Assembly: GCA_964035575.1 (NCBI GenBank)
Contig: OZ037852.1
Location: forward strand, 806,001 to 870,000
Source of the DNA: Rhynchopus sp. YZ270_cl-10
Lineage: Eukaryota > Euglenozoa > Diplonemea > Diplonemida > Diplonemidae
DNA length: 64,000 nt
Direction of reading: 5' to 3'
Numbering within the stretch: position 1 is the first letter of the stretch; each line of letters begins with the position of its first letter. Below are positions 1 through 10,374 of the stretch, in pieces. The position numbers and the translations under genes were made by a program. The notes under the pieces were generated by a model. It was given only the letters and a program-made list of their open reading frames with translations, was not told where the DNA came from and did not search any database.

Positions 1-729
1 AAAAATTGGACAATTTTTTGACCACTTAAATTTTGAGAAATATGAGCCCGGTTCCTTATACGTGGGGCCCATTTTCGGCTAAAATTTTCCTCAAAATCTG
101 GTTTTGTAAAATTGACCCTTTACTCCCCCCCCACATCGATTTCAATACTATACCTTACTTCACCTACGGTTGCCCTTACAGGGGGGTGAAGGAAGGTAAG
201 TTGATTAAAAAGAGTCCTTATTTGCATTTTTGGGCTCCGCCCGTGCAGTGGTGGGGTCAATCTCAAAAATTGGACAATTTTTTGACCACTTAAATTTTGA
301 GAAATATGAGCCCGGTTCCTTATACGTGGGGCCCATTTTCGGCTAAAATTTTCCTCAAAATCTGGTTTTGTAAAATTGACCCTTTACTCCCCCCCCACAT
401 CGATTTCAATACTATACCTTACTTCACCTACGGTTGCCCTTACAGGGGGGTGAAGGAAGGTAAGTTGAAAAGAGTCCTTATTTGCATTTTTGGGCTCCGC
501 CCGTGCAGTGGTGGGGTCAATCTCAAAAATTGGACAATTTTTTGACCACTTAAATTTTGAGAAATATGAGCCCGGTTCCTTATACGTGGGGCCCATTTTC
601 GGCTAAAATTTTCCTCAAAATCTGGTTTTGTAAAATTGACCCTTTACTCCCCCCCCACATCGATTTCAATACTATACCTTACTTCACCTACGGTTGCCCT
701 TACAGGGGGGTGAAGGAAGGTAAGTTGAA
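1..729. repeat. Tandem repeat array, unit about 260-264 bp
   Basis: Nearly three units; the motif AAAAATTGGACAATTTTTTG recurs at 1, 265 and 525, giving periods of 264 and 260. Each unit has the phrase GTGCAGTGGTGGGGTCAA and a C-tract. The array may extend left of the window. Close relatives form the two-unit array inside the hAT element at 14.57-15.11 kb. The ORFs across it are copies of the same repeat, not genes. Confidence 0.95.
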
Positions 730-971
730 AACTGAGGGTAGAGTGTTCGTGCTTTTAGATAAGCGGACAGTGCAAAGATTCAGTTCAAAGATTACGAACG
801 CTTCACTGGATACAGTGCGACGCAGGACACTGGCTCAAATAAATAGAACAAAAACTGTAAATTCAACCCTACAGTGCTTCATTGCTTTTTGACATAAAAA
901 GTAAGTTTGTTTTCGAAGAGCCATGTATGCAAAAGGGATACATGCATCTTGTCCCCGGGAAAGGGCGTTTA
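730..971. other. Short spacer without recognisable gene
   Basis: Sequence after the array matches nothing else I recognise in the window. No convincing coding frame or RNA gene is seen. Confidence 0.5.
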
Positions 972-1416
972 CTGGGGGGGGTCGAATAAAGCACGTACGT
1001 GTTTTATTAGGCGTCCCTACACTTCAGATCCTGAGGTTTGAAAAAAAAAAAAGTTCGAAAAGGCGAATAAAGCACGTACGTGCTTTATTCGCCTTTTCGA
1101 ACTTTTTGGAAAGTTTTTCCAGTCGCAATTTTTTTTTCGATTTTTTTTCGCCCAAGAGGTGAATTTGTTGCATTTCCGAGCCAATCCCGGCTTGTGGTGG
1201 GGGATATACGGAAAAATGGACAAAATTTCAGCGACTTAAATTTTCACAAAATACGAACTACCTTGTCACAACACAGGAAAAGTTCAAAAAGTCGAATAAA
1301 ACACGTACGTGCTTTATTCGACGCAAAAAAAAGCAAAAAACCCATTTTTCAAATGCGTGCTTTATTCGACGTACGTGCTTTATTCGAATTACCTCGTTTA
1401 TTCGCCCCCCCCCCAG
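972..1416. mobile_element. Palindrome-rich MITE with CTGGGGGGGG ends
   Basis: The left end CTGGGGGGGG and right end CCCCCCCCAG are inverted and each is flanked by TA, which fits a TA target duplication as made by Tc1/mariner-type elements. Inside, palindromes of the type CGAATAAAGCACGTACG followed by its complement occur several times. A piece of the window's G-rich satellite-like family (1150-1265) is also included. There is no coding capacity. The superfamily is inferred from the TA flank only. Confidence 0.55.
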
Positions 1417-2882
1417 TAATAAAAATAATGAAAATATTTAAAAGGGCACATCATTCACAGATCCTATGAACACAGTCAACATCTGAACAACAATACACCA
1501 TTTCCTTGGCGTAGAACCAACAGAAGATGAACAGCTCTCAAAGAACCTTGTGAGCAATGCCAACAAAAAGAAAAGAGAAAAAAAGAACTTGAATTATGAA
1601 CGTGCCTCTCGTGCACACACCATCCGCACCACTATTGTAATCGCGCTGGAACACGCTGGGTTAACGAATATGAACAGCATATCCTAGAATAACCAGGTCA
1701 TTTTTCGGATATAGCCCAATTTTTGAAGAAAAAAAAATTGCTCGGCTCATGGCGGAAGCCCTGAATTCGAGAGCAAAACAAAAAAAAAGGGGGGGAAGAA
1801 GAAGAACCTCATGGGTTTCACGAGCATTTCCGGATAGGGCAAGGAGGGCAAAAAAAAGCCTTTTTTTGTTTTTGGGGTAACATTGTTCAAGTGGTATATG
1901 GGCGGATTTGTTTGTACACAAAAGTTGTAGACAAAAGAAAAACATAGGGACCACACCGATACTGACCAGGGCCAAAAATAATATAAATTAACAACAAACA
2001 TCGGTGGGGTAAAAAAAAACCCCCCTTCCTTAGAGTTTTGAAATTCCAAAATCCACCTTAGGTTTTACTATGATATTTTGGGTCGATATGGAAAATGTGG
2101 GGAAATGAGATATTGGGAAAAAGGGTGGGACTTGCAAATCAAAATTCTCATTGGTATGCACACGGTGAGAAACGAAGCAGATGATACCACCACACATCTC
2201 TGCGAAGAGAGCATGCATGCATATCGAATAGGTCTCACATGCATCTCACCATACACTACGGTGAAGTGAATGACTCGATTTGTTTAATGTCACCGTTGGC
2301 TTACAACGATAAAACCACACGTCAAGTCATTTACGTTACCGTCGAGCACATCAAAGAATAGTTATTGAAGCAGGCACCTCAACTGGCCCACGTACGATGC
2401 CAACCATAGGGAACAATGCTCTCCACGCATTTGACAGTATCCTGGGCAAGATGTTTTGCTGTCTGGAGGGAATCTTACCTGCGGAGGTGGGGCAAAGCTT
2501 TCCCCCTTGCTGTGTGTGGTTTTCCTTATGCGGTTTTCGTACCACTACACTACAACCCCTACAGCTATTGTCTTGCCCATTTTGGAAAAAATACAAGAAG
2601 AAGAAGAAAAAATAGAAGGGAAGGGGAAAGTAGAGAAGATAATTGCATAGAAACGCATAAAAAAACGAGAACAAAATAAGAGCTTGGGCTAACAAAACAA
2701 AATGATCTCCCAGAGTGTGGGGGAAAAAAAAAACACCAATACTTCCTCAACTTCTGGAAAGATACTCCAAGCAAGCCATTGGTAATGTACAAAAAAAAGT
2801 CGCAGGCTCATAACAAAACACCCATAGGCGCTCAAATACACGATCTAAAAGTAGACAAAGGACACCTTGGGTACAGCCCACC
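1417..2882. other. Spacer downstream of the cyclase-like gene
   Basis: Mostly A/T tracts. One type C hairpin motif lies at 1585-1621. A stretch near 2.40-2.52 kb is open on both strands and might be an exon of an unseen gene, but no splice sites could be tied to it. Nothing else is supported. Confidence 0.4.
1585..1621 (-). repeat. Hairpin motif, type C
   Basis: Read on the minus strand it has the arm GTGCACGAGAGGCAC, with a GTGC/GCAC stem around the loop, followed by a TTCAAGTTC tail. It is one of the dispersed intron/spacer hairpin family described in the findings. Confidence 0.55.
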
Positions 2883-5312
2883 CTACCGCTCCACCGTACA
2901 GCGCGCAAATACGCGTTCCAGAGGACGGTACTTTTTGTCTTCGTACGCCGTAAAGATGTGCTGCATGCGGTCGTCTTCTATCCGTGGGACAGCTGCAATC
3001 TTTCCCCAATCCTGGTTGATCACATTCCGCACAAACTTATTCATCACATCACCTCCTTGGTCCTCGTTCTCTGCCTGTTCCAGCTCGTACATCCACTCAC
3101 CATCGTTGAGAACCAACTCGCGCACTAAATGGCATAGTGTCAACGTCGTGGCACGCTTCGGACAATGCAACGCATCTACAAAGCGCCACACAAACGTCGA
3201 CGCAAGACGCCTTGCAAAGAGCTCGTCAGTGCAGCATGTGAACCGTCGTTCCTTGCAAAACACCTCCACATCCATCAGCCACGGAACAATAGGGGAGATC
3301 ACCGTGAAGCGCCGCACGGCCTTGTTTCCGATGTTCCCAACCTTAGCCTTGCCTGTTGTGACAGCAACGGAGATGGTGTGCTCGCTGAGGATCTCACGCA
3401 GGGCGATTGCGGCTGAGGCAGAACGGTGGATGTGGTCTGTACGTGCCTTCACAGTGTTCCAGCCAACCAAGAAGCGGTCGCCAGAGAAGGAGTCGACAGC
3501 ACCAGACGTATTGGCGACCGTCCCCAGGATGAGTGTCACAAGGTCGGAGTGTGCCGAGAGAAGTGTCGCATCCGCTGACGTCCCGATCGTCCGGTTCCAC
3601 CCCACTATGTTCACCAACGCAAGGGAGACAGACTTATGTACGAGATGCAAGCCCAGCAGACCACGCTCCCTATCTACCACAGAACGTTCCGAGCTGTGCG
3701 AGGTGGCCTCCGACCTAGCTGACATAGACATGCGCCCCTTCGACATCGACATCGACATCGACATAGAAGCCACCTGTGAGCCCATGCGTCCACGTACTGC
3801 GGGTTCTCCATCAGAACCGTCTGAGTCCGAGTGTGCCCCAGGCAGAATGGACTCTGGCATAAAGGCACGGAACTCTTCAAGGCGATTCACAGTCAGATAC
3901 ATCCCCGACATCAAGTCGCGCATCTCACGGACCATAACCGACTTCGCCTCGTACTGTGCAATAGTGTCGGCAGCGAGCTCAGTGTCCATGTCCCCAATAA
4001 GTCGGATCGCAGACGAAAGCTTCTTCATCGGCATCGCAATAAACACAACCTCAGCCACAGAGATCATCACATCAAACACAAGAACCATTGTAGTGAAGAT
4101 GATAAGCAGGTGCAGTGCCTCCTCCACCTTCCCCTGCACAGAGGACGTCGGGCGCATCCACAGCAGCTCCAGGTTCTGGTGTGAGTATTCGCGGCGAAGG
4201 AAGTATGCCGTCCCGTCCAGCTTCTTCTGTGTGAAGGAGCCGAAGCGCTCGTCGCCAAGCTTCTCAAAGCCCTGCTGCAGCGCAGGTGTCAGGTCTGCGA
4301 TGTTGAACGAACAGCCCAGGGCAACGTCCTCGTTTGCAGCCTCAGACGCCTGCACCTGGCACCACGTTGGGATCATCCCGCCCTCTGTCGACGCGTAGAT
4401 CGTGCGCGACGCACGGTCCACAAGCATCACAGTTGTGTCGGGACGCATCTTCTTGTACTCCTCAAACGACGGCTGGAACGACGTGAACAGAAACCCAACA
4501 AGCATGCTGACAGACTTGTACGTCGACCACGGGTGTGGTGGTGGTGGCGGGATGTAGATCGCCTCAAGCTCTGTGTAGGCGTACATGTTCCCGTCCGATG
4601 CATACCACCTGCGTGGCGTGAACCAGCGCGAGCACACCGACCCTGCCACAGGTGGGTCTGTCCACAGAAACTCTTCGTGTGTCTTGTTGTCCTTCCCGTT
4701 GCGTGGGTCGTAGTGCTTGATGATGTCGATGTAGCGCGGGTTCCCGTCCCAGTTGTACACAAACTCGTTCACATGCCCCGTGTCGCTGTGCAGGGAGTAG
4801 GACGGAATCAGCATCGCCTGCACCGTCCCGTTGGCCACAAGAAAGTTCTCTGTCACGTTCAGGTGGTTCCCGTACGCACCAAACACAAGCTCACGCGACC
4901 CGTTCTTGAGCACATCCCCCCACACACCTGCGTAGAAGGCAGAGCTGTTCGTTGTGTCGTACGTTGCAAGCGACATGGTTGAGTCGTACAGAACGTCTGA
5001 GCCCGACACCTGTGCGTACGCAAGCGAGCGGATGATGCTCGCCCACTCCTCAGGGTTGTTGTCGTGGATGCGCTCTGAGGAGTACACAAACTTCTTCAAC
5101 GTCTGCGTCGAGTCCTCAACAAGCTTGAGCTGTGCAAGCAACTTGTCCCGCAGCGACGTGACCTCCCCGAGTGACGTGTCTGCCACTGAGTCCTCCAATG
5201 CCTCCAGGCCTTGGAAGTAGAGGATCAGCCCGCCTGCCATCGACGACGACGTCGACAGCAGCGTTGCCGTCATGATCACAACCAGGATCGGCACATTGAA
5301 TTGACACGACAT
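2883..5312 (-). CDS. Transmembrane receptor with degenerate class III cyclase domain
   Basis: A protein of 809 residues. Residues 6-33 form a signal anchor or first membrane helix. Residues about 35-395 are extracellular with several N-x-S/T sites and a proline run (PPPPPPH, about 255-260). Residues 401-428 form a second helix. A HAMP-like linker follows (about 429-490), then a serine/methionine repeat (516-525) encoded by a hexanucleotide repeat. Residues about 555-690 resemble a class III adenylyl/guanylyl cyclase: LALVNIVGW at the first metal site, GDRFLVGW at the second, and VAVTTGKAKVGNIG further on. The first metal-binding Asp is Asn here, and the usual VNxAxR motif is replaced by IVPWLMDVE, so activity is doubtful. 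The start was chosen because an upstream in-frame Met lies before a lysine-rich low-complexity tract, whereas this ATG follows a CAACAG acceptor by 12 bases. A role as sensor or pseudo-cyclase is inferred. No introns are needed. Confidence 0.8.
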   Translation of the reverse strand: MSCQFNVPILVVIMTATLLSTSSSMAGGLILYFQGLEALEDSVADTSLGEVTSLRDKLLAQLKLVEDSTQTLKKFVYSSERIHDNNPEEWASIIRSLAYAQVSGSDVLYDSTMSLATYDTTNSSAFYAGVWGDVLKNGSRELVFGAYGNHLNVTENFLVANGTVQAMLIPSYSLHSDTGHVNEFVYNWDGNPRYIDIIKHYDPRNGKDNKTHEEFLWTDPPVAGSVCSRWFTPRRWYASDGNMYAYTELEAIYIPPPPPHPWSTYKSVSMLVGFLFTSFQPSFEEYKKMRPDTTVMLVDRASRTIYASTEGGMIPTWCQVQASEAANEDVALGCSFNIADLTPALQQGFEKLGDERFGSFTQKKLDGTAYFLRREYSHQNLELLWMRPTSSVQGKVEEALHLLIIFTTMVLVFDVMISVAEVVFIAMPMKKLSSAIRLIGDMDTELAADTIAQYEAKSVMVREMRDLMSGMYLTVNRLEEFRAFMPESILPGAHSDSDGSDGEPAVRGRMGSQVASMSMSMSMSKGRMSMSARSEATSHSSERSVVDRERGLLGLHLVHKSVSLALVNIVGWNRTIGTSADATLLSAHSDLVTLILGTVANTSGAVDSFSGDRFLVGWNTVKARTDHIHRSASAAIALREILSEHTISVAVTTGKAKVGNIGNKAVRRFTVISPIVPWLMDVEVFCKERRFTCCTDELFARRLASTFVWRFVDALHCPKRATTLTLCHLVRELVLNDGEWMYELEQAENEDQGGDVMNKFVRNVINQDWGKIAAVPRIEDDRMQHIFTAYEDKKYRPLERVFARCTVER

Positions 5313-5582
5313 TGTAGAGAATCCTGTTGTGAGTGTGATGTATGCAAACAGTAAGGGATGTCGGTATAAAAAATGTGGTGTCTGTTTTTTTTCTTTTGCG
5401 ATTCCTTTTTGTCTTGTTTTTTTTTTTTTTGTTTTTGTTTTGCTTTTTTGCTTCTTTTTTTTTTGCAATTACCTGCTGTTTCTTTCCCACATCTCAACAA
5501 CAAAACAGTCATTTTATTGACTTTTTTGTTGGCAAAACACACCGACACCACCACCACCCCCCCAAAAGAAAGTAAAGTAGAT

Positions 5583-5612
5583 AGTGCAAACGCCTCTGGG
5601 ACGCAGGCACTG
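5583..5612 (-). repeat. Hairpin motif, type D
   Basis: The minus strand reads GTGCCTGCGTCCCAGAGG followed by CGTTTGCAC, with GTGC/GCAC closing the stem. Relatives lie at 8112, 30464, 55820 (inside an intron) and 60843. Confidence 0.5.
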
Positions 5613-5786
5613 AAGAAAAAAATGGGGACAGGCTCGTCGGCATTTTCTTTGACAGTCCGTTCAACCAGATTCTCTTTCAGGTGCAACGTTCTTGTGTTAT
5701 TTGCTATTATAAAAATAGTATAATTGGCACATCCGTTTCGCACCTCGGTTCTTCAAGGAGGAGGGGGAGGTTTTTTTTCTTTTTTG

Positions 5787-5845
5787 TAGTTTCGACAATC
5801 ACCTGTCCGAGGACGGGTTCTTGTACACAAAGTCGCCCGAAGGGC
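5787..5845 (-). repeat. Hairpin motif, type E (double hairpin)
   Basis: On the minus strand there are two small hairpins: AGCCCTTCGGGC, with a UUCG-like tetraloop, then CCCGTCCTCGGACAGG, ending in TGATTGTCGAAAC. Copies occur at 42642-42685 and 62711-62765, with a partial copy near 26435. Confidence 0.55.
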
Positions 5846-7120
5846 TAATGAATTTCAAAGGTATAGATGCAGATCATCCTCCCAAAGAAATATTTTTTTT
5901 ATTCTCTCTGCAAAATCTCTCGCTCTCTCTCTCTCTCTCTCGCTCTTGATGATACGATGAGGGAGGGAAGTGGTGAATGAGCATACACCAGTTGAGAGGC
6001 AGCCATCATAAAATGATCGCAACCTACGTGAGGAAATGGGGGAAGAGGGGGGCAAGGAAGAAAGCACAACCACTTAATAAACGACACAAAAAAGAGCGTC
6101 AAAACTAGGGAAAGGTACCTGGAAGGATCCCCCAAAAAAAAGCAAAGCATGTTCAATTACCACAGGGGTTTTTACCAATTTTTTTTTTTTGGATCCGTTG
6201 AACTAAAAAATATTGTCAAAATACGCCAAAATATTGCAAACAGACTCGTTTTCGAGATTGGGGTATTTGTTAAAATAAATTTCTGAAATCAACGATTTGG
6301 AAAGAAAAACTATTAATATGAATGCGCCTTGTCGTCGTGCCACACTCATCTTATTTTATCACTATCGTTATCTAATGGAAAACGAAAAGTGGTTGTGATC
6401 ATTGTAAACATGCTTGCCCAAAAGTTAAAAAAAACGAGGAAAAATGCTCCACATTTTCTATTTAAAAAAATTTTTTTTTGAAAATCATTTGGAGCATTGG
6501 CGTTGCCTCTGTATATGGGGGAGAAGGTATAGCTACTGGTGGAGAGAGAGAGAGACAGAGAGACAGAGAGAGCGAGACAAAGAAACAGAGAGATAAAGGG
6601 ATAAATGAAATACTACGAGAGGTAAGGGGGAAGCGGGGGGGACGTTTTTTTTTTTTTTTTTTTTTTTTGTGAACGGATCGAGTTCAAGGAAAGTATTTCG
6701 AGGTCGGTTTGTTCGTTTCCACCCTGTACAATCCCCTTACCATAATGTGAGTTGGTATGAAACTTGTGTTAGGTGAAGAGGAGGAAAAAAAACGTGAAAA
6801 GATGAAATCGCCGTTTTAAATTGACAAATCTCTTTACACTAAATGCTGGGTAAAAAGGTTTTGTACTCATTTTGACCGAAAACCTTTTGTCGTGCATAAG
6901 GTATAGGCGCAGATCATCATCTACGAAGGGATTCATCTGTAAAATAAAAAAGGGGTCTTTTAGAAAACAAAGAGAAGGGGGATAGGCGTACCGTCAACCA
7001 CTTCTGGTAAGACCTGATTGTTTTTATTGGGGGGATATTCAGACACAAAACCAAAAAAAAAAAAAAAATCATAAGGACCGGAACTGATTTGGTAGAGGAA
7101 AAAGAGAGAAAAAAAATTGG

Positions 7121-7153
7121 GGTGAACCTAAGCCTCTCGAGCTTAGCCACCTT
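7121..7153 (-). repeat. Hairpin motif, type A
   Basis: The minus strand reads AAGGTGGCTAAGC, TCGAGAGG, then CTTAGGTTCACC; CTAAG pairs with CTTAG. This is a typical copy of the type A motif. Confidence 0.6.
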
Positions 7154-7293
7154 GAAGAAAGGTAGGATGACCTAAAATCTCATACACTGAGTCACCTCCG
7201 ATAAACACAAAAAAGGGAGAAGTTGAAAGTGACGAACACCCCATGGGAACACCCGACAGACGCAGGACGCTGGAGAAATGAAGAAAAAAAAAA

Positions 7294-7380
7294 ATTGAAG
7301 ATGAAAGTAACCTCTCGTGCACAGACATCAAATAAAAAAAGTTATGAGGTGAGCCGAAGCCTCTCGTGCCAAGTCACCTC
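7294..7380 (-). repeat. Hairpin motifs, type C then type A
   Basis: Two family members lie next to each other: a type C copy at 7294-7329 and a type A copy at 7346-7380. Both keep the CACGAGAGG loop. Confidence 0.55.
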
Positions 7381-7938
7381 AAAAACTATAGTGGGGGGTG
7401 TTCCCATTGGTCTGGATTCTAAAAATTTCTAAAAAAAATTTCAGAAATTCACAGAAATTGAATTCACAAAACACAGAAATTCACTGGCACTATGTACTTC
7501 CATAAAATAAAAAGTCGCGTCTGTGAACACACGCCCGCCAGACTCCATGGGAACTCCTCATTATTGGCGGTTATTACTCCCGCATCTACTGCACACCTTT
7601 TGTTCGGTATATTGCAAACGGTGTGAACGTTTTCCAGACGAGGCGATGAAAAATAATTTGTTGTATCTATGTAATATTGATAGGAATAGCACATTTTTTA
7701 TTGCAGCATCAACAAAAAAAAATCTCGTGACAAACAGGTTTCTCGCACTTCAGTGTCACACCCCTCTCCCCTTGAATAGCTGGCATGCTTTTAAGCAACA
7801 CAACATGGCAATGGGGCAGCGAAGTGCCAACCTCGTTACATGAATGTATCGACAATGACTTTTGCATTTAAATTCTTATTCCGTAATGCGTAACTTCGAT
7901 ATGCATTATTTGAAATGCCAAAAATGGAAAAGTTTATG

Positions 7939-8143
7939 AGATGTGCACCTAAGCGCTTGCTGAGTCACCTTTTCTTGAAAACATGGTTGTATTAGTGTAG
8001 ACACCCGAGGATGAACTCCACTATGTCTTAGCCACCTTTTCTTAAAGGCGTCTTCTAAAATGGTTTGAAATACAAAGCCCTCTTGTGACAGTGTACCTCC
8101 AATGATTGTTGTAAGTGCAAACGCTTCTGTGGACACAGACATC
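7939..8143 (-). repeat. Cluster of hairpin motifs A, F, B and D
   Basis: Four motif types lie within about 200 bp: A at 7939-7974, F at 7990-8030, B at 8063-8098 and D at 8112-8143. The F segment recurs inverted at 11822-11862. All four are readable on the minus strand. No ORF overlaps them convincingly. Confidence 0.55.
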
Positions 8144-8819
8144 GGATGGCATTGATCAATTTGACACACAAAAATAAAATAAAAATAAACGCTGTGCCAG
8201 ATTCAGTTAGCACAGTTTTTTTTTTTGCACCAATCCCTTTACGTCAAGGAATTTTAAGCAATCAGGTCAATGTACTTCACCACGTAGCTTTGTTTTTTGT
8301 CAGGTATCGTTTTTGTTCTCCGTACGAGAGAGTGGAGAGGAAGGTAGTGATGCGGCCATTTTTGATAACAGCCGTCTAATAAGGCACGCTGCTAAAAGGA
8401 GGTGTGGGTTTAGGGTGAGGCGTATTGGGTGTGAAAAGGCATTTTTCTGCATTTCTGAGAGCAAAAAAAGAAGGAAAAAAAAACTTTTAAAATGAACCTA
8501 AGCCTCTCAAAAAAGAAGCTAATGAAGAACGTTGGACAAAGATCAACCTACGCTTCTTGTCTGGGGAAAATTCAAAATTTAGGATGAAAAAGAAAAAGGA
8601 AAAAGGAAAAAGGAAAAAGCCGCATATTAGAGGTAGTTTCCCCGAAAAATTGTTGAAATATGTGTTGACACCTTGTACAAGCCTCTACTTTTCAAAAGAC
8701 GCAAAGCTCGCACATTTTTTCGGAACTACACATTTTTCAATTTGTCAAAAAACAAAAGAAAACAAAAAATCGAGCGTATTAGTAGTTGTCATTCCTTTTC
8801 CCCTGACCTCGCTTTCTGT

Positions 8820-9172
8820 GTGCTGTGGTAGCTCCACGAGGTCAGACAGAATATTATAGGTTGCGACTGACGTGACAACCCGAGGGCTGGTCGTCTACAA
8901 GGGTAGATGGCTAGCCCTCCCAGTTAAGTCAATGCACTGATCTCTTCTCTGACGTTCGTTCCACATGTAAAGCGGCGTGGTACTCCTTATACGCGTCACC
9001 ATCAACCAGCAGGGGGTGGACATAGGGAGGGGAGGTCCGGGTCAGAAATTTAAAAACAATGTAGCGTTGTCTTTCCGGACGGTGGCTGCGAGATGGTTAG
9101 TACTACACGCTGTACACAACGTGACCCCACCAAATAAATGCCCCGTCTAACCTCGTGGAGCTACCACAACAC
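8820..9172. mobile_element. Non-autonomous element with 27-bp inverted ends
   Basis: The ends are inverted copies of GTGYTGTGGTAGCTCCACG followed by AGGTYAGAC. The interior is 0.3 kb of GC-richer, non-coding sequence. The left flank appears to contain a small insertion within a longer terminal repeat, because CCTCG precedes both ends. No target duplication was found, so the superfamily is unknown. Confidence 0.6.
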
Positions 9173-10374
9173 GAGGCTCCGGTTTTGTAAACAATATTTA
9201 AAAAAAAAAAATATTCAACCTCGTTGCAAAGGTGTTACCATCCCATTACAATTTCACAGAAAGGGAATGTGTTTACAGGGGGGCTATTTCTCTTGAAACA
9301 GCTGTAATCGGGAGTATTCTGTGCTAACGTGGCAAAAGCGGGGGTTTAATAAAAAGGGTGGTAAAGTGTCAAAAGGGGGGGAAATCGCAAAAATCGCCGT
9401 TGTTAAATATTACCTTTAACCCTACCAATATGGCTGAAAGGGTTTGAAAGAACACAGACAAAAAAAAAAAAAAATGCAATATAAAAATACCTGATTTGAG
9501 CATTCTTCTGAACGACTCTTTTGAAAATGATGACCAAAAAAAAACATGGCAGGACAATAAAACATACTGAGGTCAGATATAACGTTGTAGTCACCGAAGA
9601 GCCATTGTGAGGCATGTTATCATGTTTGGGGGGAAAAAAAGAAGAAAAAAAAAAACGATAAGATTAGGCAAGAAAATCAAAAGGGGGGGTATTAAAACGG
9701 TACACACTTAACGAGATTTTTTTTTTTTTGTCCACATATCAGCGCTGACGTATGTAAACCTCAGGTTCAACAACAAATCAAAAATGTGATTTGAAATACA
9801 AAGCTCTCTCGTGTCAGTGTGCGTGTGTGCCTTGGGTGCGCTAAATCAAACTAGGATAGGGCTGCCCACAAGGCAAGTGTTCACTGTAGTCTTTTTTTTG
9901 TAGCAGTCAACAAACGACCGCATGATCAAAAAAAAAAAATCCATAATTCCTCACACAGTATTCCTTCTAAACCAATATTTGGCATTTGTCTCTGTTCACT
10001 AGGTTTGTTGTTGCTGTTTGTTTCCCAAATAACGTCTGCGTTACGGGAAGGATGTCTGCACTAATTATAACCAATATGAGAAGAAACACAAAAGTTTCAG
10101 GGAAAAAAAAAAAAAATTCAAAAGACAAATTACAAAAAAGTGTGCGTTTTACCTTAACAGTCTCGCTCAACGTAACCCTGTACTATCGTTGGTGTGATCA
10201 AAAAAAAAAAAAGGTCGGTTCTTCACAAAAAAAAAAAATTATTTTTTTTATGTGTTCTAAAACACTACAATGCTCTTACAGAGTTGTAACGATTTCGTTT
10301 GCTTTTTCTCTTTTTTCTTTTCTTTTTCCGATCACAATCCATTTTATCCTTAAAGGTGCCAAGGCAGTTCTGTT
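9173..10374. other. Spacer with one hairpin motif
   Basis: Homopolymer-rich DNA without a credible gene. A type B hairpin motif lies at 9789-9822 in minus-strand orientation. Confidence 0.4.

Larger units (their letters stand above)
5313..8819. other. Gene-free region rich in hairpin motifs
   Basis: About 3.5 kb of A/T tracts and (GA)n runs (5920-5942, 6541-6575) with no credible ORF. It carries repeated hairpin motifs of types A to F, all but one readable on the minus strand. Because the same motifs lie in proven introns elsewhere, this region may hold introns of a minus-strand gene with exons too small to see by eye. Confidence 0.45.

Noticed and set aside
2397-2520. Possible exon near the left spacer
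   Set aside because: Both strands are open and protein-like, but no splice sites or partner exon could be linked to it.
2779-4398. A 539-codon plus-strand ORF
   Set aside because: It is antisense to the cyclase-like gene, has no domain pattern, and its openness follows from the GC-rich codons of the real gene.
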